This document shows, in pieces, positions 51,779 through 63,445 of a stretch of 64,000 nucleotides of DNA. The notes beneath the pieces were generated by a model that worked only from the letters and a program-made list of their open reading frames with translations, was not told the origin of the DNA and ran no database searches. The position numbers and the translations under genes are program-made. Location: positions 2,294,001-2,358,000 of the forward strand of contig OZ345370.1 in the NCBI GenBank assembly GCA_977006965.1. Direction: 5' to 3'. How positions within the stretch are numbered: position 1 is the stretch's first letter; each line of letters starts with the position of its first letter. Origin of the DNA: Phymatolithon calcareum (Eukaryota > Rhodophyta > Florideophyceae > Hapalidiales).

Positions 51779-52392
51779 TGTGAAATGTTCAGACGGCTCA
51801 CAAGAGGAATCGCCGCTCTTACAACGCAGCGACCTCAGGATTCCGAAAGTGCTTCTGTTGTCTGCTCGTTTCTGATACCGCACCTTAAAGCGACGAGCGG
51901 ACCACCTCGGTCTCCGGGCGCAAACGTCTGCCTTGCTAGTCCCTTTTGCTTCAGGAACTCTAGAGGATTGAACGAACTTTGATTTCTTCAGAAAAGAACG
52001 TATTTCCTTTACTTCTTTTCCTACTCCTCCCTATCTCCCCTCGCGGGTCTCATCCTATTTCTCTTATATCCCATTTTCTCAACCACTACAGCGGCCTACG
52101 GCAACCTAGAAAATCTCCCATGATTCCACTACGATGTCGTATCCCCAACCGCCAACCATTCGCAATTTCACTTCAAGATACTTGAACGCTCGACAAGCAC
52201 ATGCCGAGATCATGCCCGCTACAACTTGTTTTGGTGGAAGCCACATCATCTCAGTAGATTCAGCCCATTTCAGTGTTTCTCTGATGAGGCATAAATGCCA
52301 CAGAACAGTGCCCTAGACATTCACGCCCTAAATCAGCACCCAGATTAAACCTGTTCTGAGAAAATAAAATACAAATTGGCTTGGATTTCACA
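51779..52392 (-). repeat. copia 5' LTR (614 bp)
   Basis: TG...CA ended, adjacent to the initiator-tRNA-type primer site at 51766-51777. Confidence 0.95.
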
Positions 52393-52509
52393 AAAATGGT
52401 GTGGGGCCATGGGGCATCGACTGTGGCGGATTGCGCCATGACTGAAAAATGCCTGGCACCATGGCGGTAACTGAAGGATAAACTCGCCAGCTGACAAAAT
52501 TTAATGCGC

Positions 52510-54115
52510 CTAGTGTCTATTTGATGAACCCCCTCAATTGAGGGTATTTCCGTCAATTGAGGGACGTTTTAAAAGCTCAAAAACGTTTGTAAAAAGAATG
52601 CAGAACGGGTCATTCGCGCCACATTTAGTAAGGCGGGGTCGTGCTCTGAGTGAGGAATACCGGAACTATAGGATATAAAAGCTTCGCTCGGCTTTGGAAA
52701 CAAAAATGTGCTGGTCAATTACGAGAATCACATCCACCATGCCACGAGAAAAAGACCCGCGCCGAGTGGTCGGTGCACCCGTACACTCAAAAACAACGTC
52801 TATAACCAGTCTCGCAGAGTGCTGCAGACTATATGGGGCCTTGTCCAAGTCGAAAAAGGTGAACGGCACAGTTCAAGAGGTATTTGTGGACGAAATTAAC
52901 GGTCGCGCGAGCACATCACTTCGCGTGAAATGGGTGCTAGTTTGGCAACCGGTGATGAAGACTAAGATTTCAACAGTTAAGATTGTTAATATCAGCCAGG
53001 AAGCGCTGACGATGATATTTCAGTCGCTCAGCAGCTTGAACCGAACCAGCAGCGGCAAAGCGCGGCAACGCCAAGGCCCGCTTACATTATTCACCTGTGC
53101 CAATCTTCATGGCGAAACGCCAGCTCAATGACTCCAGTGGCAACCAAAAGCTCTTCAAAAGGCCTCAAAAGCTCGGAAGAAACTCTCAGAAGCGTTGAAC
53201 GACCTCGCCCTGGCTCTCTCGCCTACGCGTTGCAAGGCTCTTGGGACTAAGCGTCACAAGAGGAGCTTGGTGTCCTCACACCCGACCGCGAGCAGAATAC
53301 TGTTTCTCATGGCGTGGCATGGTATGAGAGGAAGTTGCTATGCCCGATTGGGCTGACAGAGAACGGCGATATTTTATTTCGACAACCTCTACGACCATGG
53401 AAGGTAAGCCGTACAATCGTGTTCGCTGGCGTCAGCTTGACAATGGACCTTCTCGTGTGGAACTCTCCGTGCCCCACACTGAAGTATGCGAGACATATTA
53501 CTCTGCGTGCGCGCAAGTCGACAAGATGGTTTGGACAGGGAGAAGAAAGTACGCACCCACGACTGGTCATTTCGAGTGAGCACATCACTTCTGTCAATCT
53601 GCGTGGTTGATAGCTGACTTCTGTTCTCTGGTGCTCATCCAGAGTCGCAGGACCACATAACGCAGCGAAGATATTATGAAGTACTGGCTCAGCAACTTAT
53701 CGATAACTCCTTCGATGCGCGCAATACGCGTCGACGTTCAGTTACTCCTGAACGTTCACTAGCCTCTGGGAGTGGTTTTGGAACCCACTTAACGCCGACG
53801 ACAAAGAAAAGGAAAACCGCGAATGGCATGATGACTACTTTTACTGTGCAAACAACTGCAGAGTGTGCAAAGTCAAGAAGACAACTCTTGTGTTCTCATC
53901 ATGTAATAGGCTCGACGGTGCAGCACTATATGTTTGCGGTGCTTCTACTGGTAGGAACTGTTTCGCTAAGCATGTTGAAGATATCCATGAGCTGGACGCA
54001 TTCGATGCGACCGATAGTGAGTAGAGTGTGTGCAAAAATTATATAAATCTCATTCCCTCAATTGAGGGAAAAGTGCCCCTCAATTGAGGGAAAATTTCCG
54101 TCAAATAGACACTAG
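52510..54115 (+). mobile_element. piggyBac-type deletion derivative, copy 2
   Basis: 1606 bp, ends CTAGTGTCTATTTGA mirrored at 54101-54115. The flanks ATGCGC / GCGCAT extend the symmetry outward. Subterminal CCCTCAATTGAGGG palindromes at both ends. Coding parts on the plus strand: 52739-53131 (PREKDPRRVVGAPVHSKTTS...SLRVKWVL), fragments at 53280-53580, and the C-terminal finger region about 53660-54024 (CRVCKVKKTTLV, HVEDIHELDAFD), frameshifted. The same central deletion as copy 1. Confidence 0.8.
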
Positions 54116-55880
54116 GCGCATTCAGCTGTAGCCTCCAGTCGCGCAGTAGAACTATTGCATAAAATTTTCGGTGATTGCATCGAATCGCACGAGTAGTAGG
54201 ATAAACCTTTTTCGAGAATTACTGTCCTTCGAATCTCCTCTCCGCAACTGGCCAACCAGGGGATTGTCATCTGGACGGTTGCAGGGCAAAGCTTCGGCTG
54301 GCTTGGAAGAGTAGGGTCATTGTGTCGCATGATCAAGCTGTATAAACAGTGTTTCGCTGGGACACTTGAGAAGCGCGATACGATGTCCCTTTCAACAGCA
54401 GATGTGCCAAGCGCCCCTATTCTTCTGCTCAAAGTGTGCCCGACATGAAAATGCTATAAGCCAATAGAACCATAACATGAAACTGATCCATGTTCGCCTC
54501 AAACTGATGCTCCGAGGAGTAACACCCTGCTTTTTCACACGCCGAGACAGCACGAGAGAACTCGTGATCGGCTGAAGGGACGTCGACGCGATACCTTCGC
54601 TGTCCCTAAGCTGGCATCTAGGGATACTGATTACAGTGACCCTTCCTGGGCACCGCTATCCCTGCCATTAGACGACTCTTCCGTGAGGGTACCGGAAGGT
54701 CCATGCAGAAGAGAGGCCTACCGGAGCTACTGGTAAGCCGTGATCCAATCAAGGTGTTGGTTTTTGCATATCTTTTGATTACCAGAACACTGGGGTCTTC
54801 CTCCTGCCTTTGCCACATTGGTAATCGAGCGGATTACTACTTAAACATAATAAAGGCAGCGCCATCGGAAAAGAGCAACCGCCTGCCGACCTAGCCTCTC
54901 AACCTCTCCTGTTCCCAACGATACCATCGTTCCCATCTTTTCCTTCACACTGACACGCCGTGAGGCGTTACAGAGGCATTGGTCGCCTCGAGCTACCCAA
55001 TTGCAACATACAGTCAGCAGAAATGGCTAAAGGCCCAAACTCTTCACTACACCACTGACACTGCGCATTAGTCCGGGACGGCATGCATTTGTAGACTACA
55101 AACGTGGTATCGTCCCCGTCGCGCGAGCGCAACAGCATCGGATCTGCGCCCGCCACAGCAGCCCATCGCGACGCCGACAACTAAGGTCGAGGGAAGCGGA
55201 CTGCAAGTCTCAGTCTTGGATTCGTTCTGGCTCATGTGATTGTATCTCCATAGACGCTGTGCCATCGGCGACGATGCGCGGAGGACGAAAAGCTGTAAAT
55301 CTCATATCTCCGAGTCTGGATCAAAACTATATCGAAAATAAGGAGATGATACTTATTTTGTCAGGCGAGTGCCCTACAGAAAGAGGTTGCATTCGGTTTC
55401 GACGCAGCATTTTTTATTTTCTAGGGCAAAGGAAAATCTCGGAAGTACACGGCAACACTGTGAAGCGAGGTTGTGGAGAGGTTCAATGCAATGAGATTGA
55501 ACCAGTTTATTCACCAAAGGCTATCATAAGGCCGTCTGCATGACTACAAATTCTACGCGTGCTAACATATTCCTCCAAGCGTAGTAGCACTAGTGCAACA
55601 TTGATATCTCAACCAAAAGTTTCGTCCACAAATTCAAGAACCGATCACTTCAATACGCTTGCAAGGCAGAAATTGTTCTCCGATTTATGTGCGGCGGTGA
55701 GGCGCAATAGAAGGAGAAGATCAGTAGATTTTTTTTGAAAGCAATAGCATAATATGGTTGACGCACACTACACTGTACAGGTCAACAATGAATAAATTTT
55801 TTCGGCGTTCGGACGTGCACCAGGTCTTGTAACAGCGGGCTTGGGCATGACCGGTTATGCCGTGCACGACGCACACATTC
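54116..55880. other. gene-free spacer
   Basis: No gene, repeat or element that I can support. ORFs up to 109 codons on either strand have no recognisable features. The last 150 bases are the 3' flank of the 55881-57389 gene. Confidence 0.4.
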
Positions 55881-57389
55881 TCAAACCCTTTTGCGGGCTT
55901 GTACATCCAGTCCGGTGAGATTGGCAACTTGGGTGTACCCTTCTGGTACGGTGGTACCGACGTGTCCAGTGGGCTTTTCATTCGTGTTATTGACGGAAGC
56001 GACCACAGAAATCTGCCCTCCATCACAAGCGGAAGGGTCCTCAACACCATTGACTTCCATGTTGTTCAGATCACTTGCTTGAGTAAATCCTATAGGTACG
56101 ATCGTGCCGATGTGCCCGACGGGCTTTTCGCCCGTAATATCTGCTGATTTCAGGATTGAGACTGCTTCTCCTACAGAAGCTGTGGCATCCTCTGTGCAAT
56201 AGTTTCCTCCAATCCTTTCCATCACGATTTTCATAGCGATGTTTTCGTTATCCCCAGGTAAGAAGTGCGCTCCTAGACGTAGCAGCAGAGTTCCCAGAGT
56301 GATTAGGAACAGGGCCAAGAGACCAATTCGGCTCCTTGACTCTACGCCAATAACATTTCCACTCGACGATCCTTGTACAGATGTTATGTTTCCCTCCCAT
56401 GGACTACTGTTGCCCTGTTCCAGAGTGAAGCCTCCAGAAACCAGACCGAGTAGCTTGTCAGTCGTGGCAAAATCACCAATTCTTTCTCGGCGACATATTA
56501 TTTCGGTAGAGCTACTGTTGGCGATTGAGCTTCTGATTTGGTCCTTATAAAATTTAACCGAATTCTCAGGTATACCATGGGATACGGAGCATTTTTTCGA
56601 AAGGGCATGCTGTTCAATGACATGCTGAATGATTTTCGAAGTATTGCTTTCCATCCTCACCCTGCTCGAAAGACCGGATGAACTGACAATAATAGCGGCC
56701 ATATAAGCTTTGGTCACCAAAAGCGAGCTTCCTGGCAAGGTACCATGTGGAGTATTGACTTCGATGTACACAGCTGACTCGTACTGTTTCACGAAAAATA
56801 GTGCCCTTTCATATAGCGCACTTTCATTCTGAGCGCCAAGAACAAAACCTTCCGTATATCGGTTTCCTTCGGCCCAGCACACACCTATAGGTGCGGTGAG
56901 CTGAAAATTTCGGCCATGTACGTTGGCCCATTGGCACCCCTTCTTCCCCACAGCCTCGCTGCCGGCAACTTTTCCGGAGTGGCGAAACTGCAGTTTAACT
57001 GAATCCGCGCGTACCTCTTTTTCGCTCTCCAGCGACCCGTACAACAGCGCCACTTCAGCAAGTAGCACCATCAGAATGAATACTGCCAGCAACGCGACGT
57101 TCCGTCCACTCGGCCGGCGCTTCACCACCACCTTGGTGCCACCCGCGGCGTCGTAGCGCGTCCTCCCCAAAATTAGTCGAAGCAATGCATATGGATCCCA
57201 GGCTTCGGATAGCAACACGCTTCGCGCCCAAACTTCCGGTGCAAGACGCCCACGTGGGCTTATTAGCAGCACTTTGCGTACTATGGACTCAAACGTTTTC
57301 AGATGGATGAAGACTAGCACCGCGGTCAAAACAGCGCGCTCCACCTCGCCGATGGTCGACACCGTGGAGCTCTTCAACTCCATTGCCAC
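55881..57389 (-). CDS. single-copy membrane protein, distant relative of the A family
   Basis: 502 aa, unknown function. Hydrophobic stretch at about residues 15-45, strong TM at about 98-118 (NVALLAVFILMVLLAEVALL), ectodomain of about 240 residues with N-x-S/T sites and cysteines (KKGCQW, IGVCWAEG, SKKCSVS, EIICRRE), TM at about 360-380 (LLALFLITLGTLLLRLGAHF), then a tail with ENIAMKIVMERIGGNYC and GHIGTIVP. Order and spacing of TM, ectodomain, TM and tail, the residues around GxC...ALFFVK.YESAVYIEV, and the tail motif resemble the A proteins (IFEQRGLAVFSV, GLSKILAFEHINEG, HVGP), but identity is low, so homology is an inference. Unbroken frame of the same length as A1/A2. Confidence 0.75.
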   Translation of the reverse strand: MAMELKSSTVSTIGEVERAVLTAVLVFIHLKTFESIVRKVLLISPRGRLAPEVWARSVLLSEAWDPYALLRLILGRTRYDAAGGTKVVVKRRPSGRNVALLAVFILMVLLAEVALLYGSLESEKEVRADSVKLQFRHSGKVAGSEAVGKKGCQWANVHGRNFQLTAPIGVCWAEGNRYTEGFVLGAQNESALYERALFFVKQYESAVYIEVNTPHGTLPGSSLLVTKAYMAAIIVSSSGLSSRVRMESNTSKIIQHVIEQHALSKKCSVSHGIPENSVKFYKDQIRSSIANSSSTEIICRRERIGDFATTDKLLGLVSGGFTLEQGNSSPWEGNITSVQGSSSGNVIGVESRSRIGLLALFLITLGTLLLRLGAHFLPGDNENIAMKIVMERIGGNYCTEDATASVGEAVSILKSADITGEKPVGHIGTIVPIGFTQASDLNNMEVNGVEDPSACDGGQISVVASVNNTNEKPTGHVGTTVPEGYTQVANLTGLDVQARKRV

Positions 57390-58869
57390 GCGCTTGAATC
57401 AGCACTGTAGTTAAATCGTTGGTCGAGAGACGTAGGGCGGGGTGAATCTTGCAGACGTTGGTGGTAGTTCAGAAGGCGTTTGCTTTTTGCCCGTCTCTCT
57501 CAAGGAGAAGGGGCGTGGCATTAGTTTGCAGCAGGGGTCGCAACGGACGGATTATTCCGAGATTCCATTCGCAATCCGCTCGACTGAACGGATTCTGAGC
57601 GAAGAAGTAGACCGCCATTTGCTTTCCGGATTCAAAGCGGAACAGGGCTAGGAATTTTTTTTCTGTTTTGAGATACGGAAAATCACTGAAATTACTTCTC
57701 GGAATGGAGGCAGGCGGAACAATATTTGAAACAAAAGAACGGAACGGGAGCGGATTGCAATCCGATTTAACAATTTGATATTTTCGAAAAAGAATTGCAA
57801 CAAAACATCTTTCGGTGCTCTGAACTAATTCAGAAAAGTACATATTTCGTAATTTTTATGAAACTAGATAAGCACCGGACTGCAAATTCAGATTTTCAGC
57901 CTTAGCCAATATTGAGAAGATTCGGATTAAGGACCTACACTCCCATTTTGGATTTTTATTTTTTATGAGCTTGGGAATCCGAGAAGCTCATTGGACACTT
58001 TCTGTTATGGCAGTACTTAATTGGCTAAGCGCGAAAAAATTTACCTCGCGCCGTGGAAGCTTTTTCTAGAAAGTCTCTTCAGAGGATATCGTGAGCCTTT
58101 CCTCGACATCAGCTCAGCGGGGGAACGTCAATAACAAAGGTGACGAATCGGGGCTGTCACGTTCGGGCGAACTGTCGGCGTCGCTTGATGACTCGGAGTC
58201 TAAGAAGAAGAAAAATAGATTTTTTATTAAAAGTTAGTAACGCATCTGCTGACGCTTGGGGCAACTTTCCGAGGGTCAAGAGATTTTGGCTAGATTGTGT
58301 CTATGGAAGAGTTTCTTTTCTTGTTGGTGTAACACGATTGAGTGGACTACAAAAACCCACCTCTGGTCTCCCTCGGAGTCTAAGAGCGAGGGTTTTTGGC
58401 ACACAGTAGCAGTACGTGCGAATTGGACGTCGGGAGGCCCCCACGATGTGCGCCTGGTAGAACTGGAGGGATCAGTCTGGTACCGGGATGATCGAGCTCT
58501 CAAGATGCTCTTCTGGTCATAGTCGTGGATGGTGTGAGAGGGCCTCCGTAGTCGCTCTCTGAAAGTTCAAGTTAGGCCCAAGTCAGCAGAAGAGCATAAT
58601 TTAGGCGAATTTCGTTCCCTTTGCGAATAGAGGAAGAAGCTCACGGCATGGGCGTTAGCTGAAAGACGTGGCTAGATGGAGGACCGCGGCTTAGTTTGCG
58701 ATGGCGAGAATATCCTCAAAGTCAATGTTTGGACGGCTGGGTTAGTCGATGCTTTTGTGAATGACTTGAAATTGATAACTGTAAATGCTCTAGCTGAAAG
58801 GCCCGACGAAGTGCAATTGAACGACCTTTCTGGACCGAAAAGTCCATAAAATGTCCATATCACTAGATC
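57390..58869. other. spacer with one copy of a dispersed repeat
   Basis: No gene. About 57433-57545 (GGCGGGGTGAATCTTGCAGA ... CTCTCTCAAGGAGAAGG) recurs diverged at about 62567-62680, both in plus orientation. Otherwise nothing recognisable. Confidence 0.5.
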
Positions 58870-60526
58870 TAGTATCTATGTGACGAACATCCTCAATTGA
58901 GGAGCGATATAAAAGTTCAAAAAAATCTATAAGACGAAGGCCAAACAGCTCGATCACGCCATATATTCGTAAAGCTGGGCTTGTCTTCTGTACGAGGAGT
59001 ACCGAAACTACTACCTTATAACCACTTCATTCTATGCTACGAACGAAAATGTGATGTTCACTCACAAAAATCAGACCTGCCGTGCTGAAAGGAAAAGACC
59101 GCCACCGAAGGGTCGGTGAATCTTATTATGCCACGAGAACGACAGTGATCAGTCTAGAAGAACGTAGCAGACTACAGGGAGCCTTTTCAAAGTCCATAAA
59201 TGCGATTAGCACGGTTCAAGAAGTAACTGATGAGGAAATCACTAGTCGCACAGGCACGTCACTGCGCGTAGAATGGGTCCTGTAGACAATTACGCGTCTA
59301 CGCTGGACACAAGCACATAAGCCTGCTGTCCTCCTTCCACGATATTGCACTGCGTGCAAGCTTTACCACGCACAGTTAGACTACCGCAATTTCTGGGCAT
59401 GTTCCTAATACGGATAGTAACATAAGTCTACGTAGTGTAACTAGATACGGTATCGACGTCCCATAGAAATATCCCGAACATAGCTGGTAGTTATATGGCT
59501 ACCTATGATAGTATTTAGAAACAGTATAAAACCTGGTTGCAGCCTCCCGAGCTGGGAAAGGTAGAGCTCCAGAGCAACCATAACAACTAACTCATGATCC
59601 GGGAGTAACAAGAGTTCTTGGAGATCCGACGTGTCAGGCTGAGTTGATAACAAGCTTCGAGACTCATCTGCAGTCCTAATTCAGCACCCGGTGAAGAAGA
59701 CTAATATAACGACTGTACAGATTGTCATCGTCATGCTTAAGACGTCTGCTACAGGTGCTTCGGCGGCTTGGGCCAAGCCCACGTCGGCAAAGCGTAGTAA
59801 CGCCACGACCTCCTTACAGTTCTCATCATCTTCAACAGAAAAAGCCAATTTAACTACTCCATTCGGAACCAAAAGCTAACCAGAAGACCAACCACGCTAC
59901 AGTGCAATCCACAGAAGCACGGAACGCCCTTTTGGGGACTCTCTTGGCTAAGCTCTGCAAGGTTTTTGGGACCAAACATCGCAAGACAAGCTTGATGTCA
60001 TCACTATTGACCATGAGCCAAGTACTGTTGTTCATGGCATACAATGGTTCGATCGCCAAGTTCTATGTCGAATTCGAGGAAATGCTCTCTGTTGCATCTA
60101 GTGAGTTACCACTCTTAATGGATATTTCGGACCGAATACCTCTACAGCTATGGAGGGGAAATCGTACAGTCTTGTGCACTGGCTCTTGCTGATACACTCG
60201 CGTACAACCTGCCAGCAATTCGAATTGCAATTCTTCATCAGAGCCCAATTTGGGTCGAATTGCTATGAATTGCAATTAATTGCAATAGCAATGGATTACA
60301 CACCAACCCTGGTCGCAACATAGCTGATGTCGCAAAATATTATGTTGCGTCATCAGCATCTGCATCTACCGCACTTCAACGGGTTGAGACTGATGTGCAA
60401 AGCATGTTTTCGTCATCCATGAGCTTGACGCCTTTGACGAGCCTGATAATTGATAGCTTTCTTGCGCAAAAATTGTATGAATCTCATTCCCTCAATTGAG
60501 GGAGAAATCCAATCACATAGACACTA
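58870..60526 (+). mobile_element. piggyBac-type deletion derivative, copy 3 (old)
   Basis: Ends TAGTATCTATGTGA and mirrored TCACATAGACACTA (60513-60526). Subterminal CCTCAATTGAGG at 58891 and 60489. Retains coding relics TTVISLEERSRLQGAFSKS...TSLRVEWVL (59082-59285) and, at the far end, IHELDAFDEPDN (about 60410-60455). More diverged than copies 1 and 2. An 18-bp palindrome ATTGCAATTAATTGCAAT lies at 60269-60286. Confidence 0.75.
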
Positions 60527-61059
60527 ACTTGAACAGTTTAAACAGTGCAAGTGAGAATTTTTTCGTTCACTTTTGAAGATGCCTGCCACGTGAGGGGTTC
60601 ACTGTAGGACTGCGATCGCCAAACGGGTCTAGAACTTGAGTGCTGGTATTTTCTTCGAAAGTGGATCATTTTTGAAACATTCTGCTCTTGAAGGATGTAA
60701 ACCTGTCTAAAATCTGAAAGATGAGTTTACAGTAGAGCGGCTGAACGTTGATATTTTTCTGCAACTGTGTAATTGTTTATTTGAAAGCCCTCATTGACAT
60801 TTCTAAGACTGTACGGGAGCAGCTTTTCGTAACTTGTTCATTCTAGTATATCGCCTGGTCCCTAATAGAGGGACTCGTTCTTCATATTGTCAATTATGGT
60901 AACGCTGCAGAGTAGTATGGAGTCTAATGCCTTTTCCGTTCTTAGCGTGCACGATTTCGCAGAGCAATTTTGTTTTCTGTCATATTTTTGAAACATTATT
61001 TGCATGAGAAATCGTTATCTCTTTCAAGTACGTCGCTTGCAATGAAAATACGTAGCTCA
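60527..61059. other. spacer
   Basis: Nothing recognised. Confidence 0.3.
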
Positions 61060-61563
61060 GACTTTTGCACCATTTCGATAGGCCCATCCGCTTGTCATGG
61101 CGAACTCTATCGTCGCCGTCAAGTTGCGCAAGCACTTGGCTTTTTGGACTAATTGCAGCGTGAAGATAAGGACGTTTACAAGGTGGACCAGCTAACGTCA
61201 ATAACGTGGATGCGTAATATCTCGAAAGAGCTAAGCGAAGCTACAATATTCAACTCCTGGGCCCACACCAAAATCATTGCCCATTTGCTAGGAGAAAACG
61301 GGGACAATTCTATGAGTACTTTTGAATTGCAAACGGAGAGACAAGAGCTTGCAAAGGTTTTCGCGCAGGTCACTCCTGCGCTTGCTCGCATCTTCATCGA
61401 TAAGCTAGTCAACCCCGAGGATGAAGACGATTGCATTGCTGATATAACCGAGCAGTCCTTGGTTGATGAGGTTGTTGAAGAGATGCATCCCGAAGAGAAC
61501 CAAAACGATGAGTTTTCTCTTTCATTGGCGGAGCAGGCTAAGCAGTTGAGCTTGGCATTGTGA
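61060..61563 (+). pseudogene. pogo/Tigger transposase C-terminal relic
   Basis: One frame with a TAA at 61150. Before it: HGELYRRRQVAQALGFLD. After it: 136 codons with SITWMRNISKELSEATIFNS, the layout W-x..-T-I-x-N-S-W-x-H that follows the DDE domain in pogo/Tigger/CENP-B transposases, and then a long acidic tail. No HTH, catalytic core or TIR pair seen, so only a fragment. A different element from the one at 26382. Confidence 0.55.
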
Positions 61564-63197
61564 ATTGTAGACTCCAGAGATGCTTACTCGACGACGGCTC
61601 GGCGTGCGGTCCACGCTGTAAAGAGCGAGATACGTGCAGAACGCAAATATACTCTTAAGAAAACGAGGATCTCTGATTGATGGAGCGTGCAGGATTGAAT
61701 AGCGTTTGGGACTTCGCTACGTAATCTTCAACTCTGTGCTTGGAGTATTGTAATTCTTGCAATTCGGTGAGATATGATAGCCACTCTTTAACTGCAAAAC
61801 CTCTTTAAGTACAAACCAAATGCTTTACCGCCGTGATGCACTTACAGAGGTTTGACTGTACGAAACTTTCCTGATGCTTTGTTGATGACGTGTTACCAAA
61901 CATAGACTTGCTATACGTTTGCACGTCTTGGTCGTTACGGTGGTTCGTGATACCTCTTCTAATGTCATAAATAATAAGGAGCGCCACGCAAAGTCGTCCT
62001 TCAATAGCCAGAAAACAAAAAAGTGAGATGCGTATTGCGCCACACAAACTAGACCTAGGAGTGTCGAGTGAGTTCGACCAGGGGAATGTGAAGGGGGGAG
62101 AGACGCGGACTTCACAATTTACATAAATCTAATTGTGAAAGATATCATTATTTCTCTCCACTAAGCCTAGACGTGGAACGAGAACTACCGCTACGTTTTG
62201 GAACTCTCAAATTCCTCCCAACAGAACTTATTCTTTCCCATTAGAAACATGCATATATGATACATTTTCACATCACATAAAAATCTTCATAGAAATTGTA
62301 CGGACCAATTTTAAGAAAAAGAATGACATCCGGTTGCGCTACTCTCCCCCTTCACAGTCCCCTGCTTTGAATGAATGCACACAGGTGCAAACTTGCTTCC
62401 TGTCAATTCTGTACGCCAGCTAAAAGTAAACGGTACGACTCCAATTTCAGTTGCAATTGAAAATTATGCTCCAATTACAATTGCATTGTCTAAAACTCTG
62501 GGCAATAATTAGAAAATTACAATTTATTGCAATAAAATTGAATTAGGAGGATCCCTAGATGTAAGGCGGGGTGAATCTGGGAGACAATTTTGGTGGTTCA
62601 GAAAAAGTCTGCTACTTGCTTGTCTCTCTCAGGGAGATGGCGGGCATGTAATTAGTTTTCATGTCGGTAGCGCAGTTTGCTTCCATTCGAATATGCATCA
62701 CGGCAACGATACACTCACCGAAACTGATTACGCACACTTTGACAACATGAACGAAGTACTTGCCCAACGCCCCATTTTGAAATTTAATTTTGGGGAGTTT
62801 GGTAGAATGACCCCCATACACGGGAGCGGCTATGATAAGATCTCTATGTAATTCGTGGGAACTTGGAGCAAGGGCTCAAGAATATTTTCAATTTTTCGAT
62901 GGGAAAGGGCGCAACTGGCCCTTTCGAACAATGCTCGAATGTTAAAGAAGCCATTCACGTTGGCCATGTCAAGACTTTGTCTTGCCAGCTCACAAGCACT
63001 GCTTTTAGTGTAAAATGTGCTGTTTGCAGTTACACAGCAGTGTAGTTTTTATATCGAGCGGAAAAACTACCTATTACGCCGAATATCTGTTATTCGATAC
63101 GTTGTCCAAGAGTGTCATCTGCAACAACTCAAAACTTCATTTCCAAATGAAGAATTCAAAAATAGAGTTGGTAGTACGTCTAACACGCTTTCTAGAT
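61564..63197. other. AT-rich spacer with second copy of the dispersed repeat
   Basis: No gene. About 62567-62680 is the diverged copy of the repeat at 57433-57545. 62440-62550 is rich in AATTGCAATTG-type palindromic steps. The rest is featureless. Confidence 0.4.
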
Positions 63198-63445
63198 CTA
63201 TTGTCTAGTCTACTGACCACCCCAATTAAAGTGAGACTTAAGAGCTCGAAGAAAATTTATAAAACGAAGGCGAAACAGCTCGCTCACGCCAGAGTGGTAA
63301 AGGCGGGCTTGTGTGCCGCGCCAGGAGTATCGCAACTACTTTGTAGGCACATCGGTTTGAGCTACGAACGAAAATATGATGTGTACTCTCAAGAATCAGA
63401 CCTGCTGTACCGCCAGAAAATAACCGCCCACGGCTGGGTGCATCC
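63198..63445 (+). mobile_element. piggyBac-type derivative, copy 4, left end only
   Basis: CTATTGTCTAGTCTACTGAC at 63198 corresponds to the family end. The following sequence matches the first 250 bases of copy 3 (AAACAGCTCG.TCACGCCA, CAGACCTGC, ACGAACGAAAAT.TGATGT). At about 63445 it changes abruptly into the reverse-transcriptase relic, and no right end is in the window. Confidence 0.65.

Larger units (their letters stand above)
38978..52392 (-). mobile_element. Ty1/copia LTR retrotransposon, nested-invaded
   Basis: LTRs 38978-39591 and 51779-52392, both 614 bp with TG...CA ends, flanked by an AAAAT duplication (38973-38977, 52393-52397). Domain order gag-protease-integrase-RT-RNase H is diagnostic for copia. 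Minus-strand primer site next to the 5' LTR, TTATGAGCCCAG (51766-51777), is complementary to the anticodon-loop half of initiator tRNA-Met, the known copia priming mode. Polypurine tract minus GAAGGCGGGGA abuts the 3' LTR (39592-39602). The LTRs differ at about 8 positions. The element is split by Gypsy-2 in gag and by a piggyBac derivative between integrase and RT. Confidence 0.95.

Noticed and set aside
53314-53610. Separate gene in piggyBac copy 2
   Set aside because: Corresponds to the middle of the N-terminal transposase ORF of copy 1 (PWYERQVLCPIG), frameshifted.
54112-54432. 106-codon minus ORF right of piggyBac copy 2
   Set aside because: Starts inside the element border region and has no recognisable domain or repeat in the window; not supported as a gene.
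57469-57843. 124-codon minus ORF upstream of the 55881-57389 gene
   Set aside because: Overlaps a dispersed repeat and has no family features.
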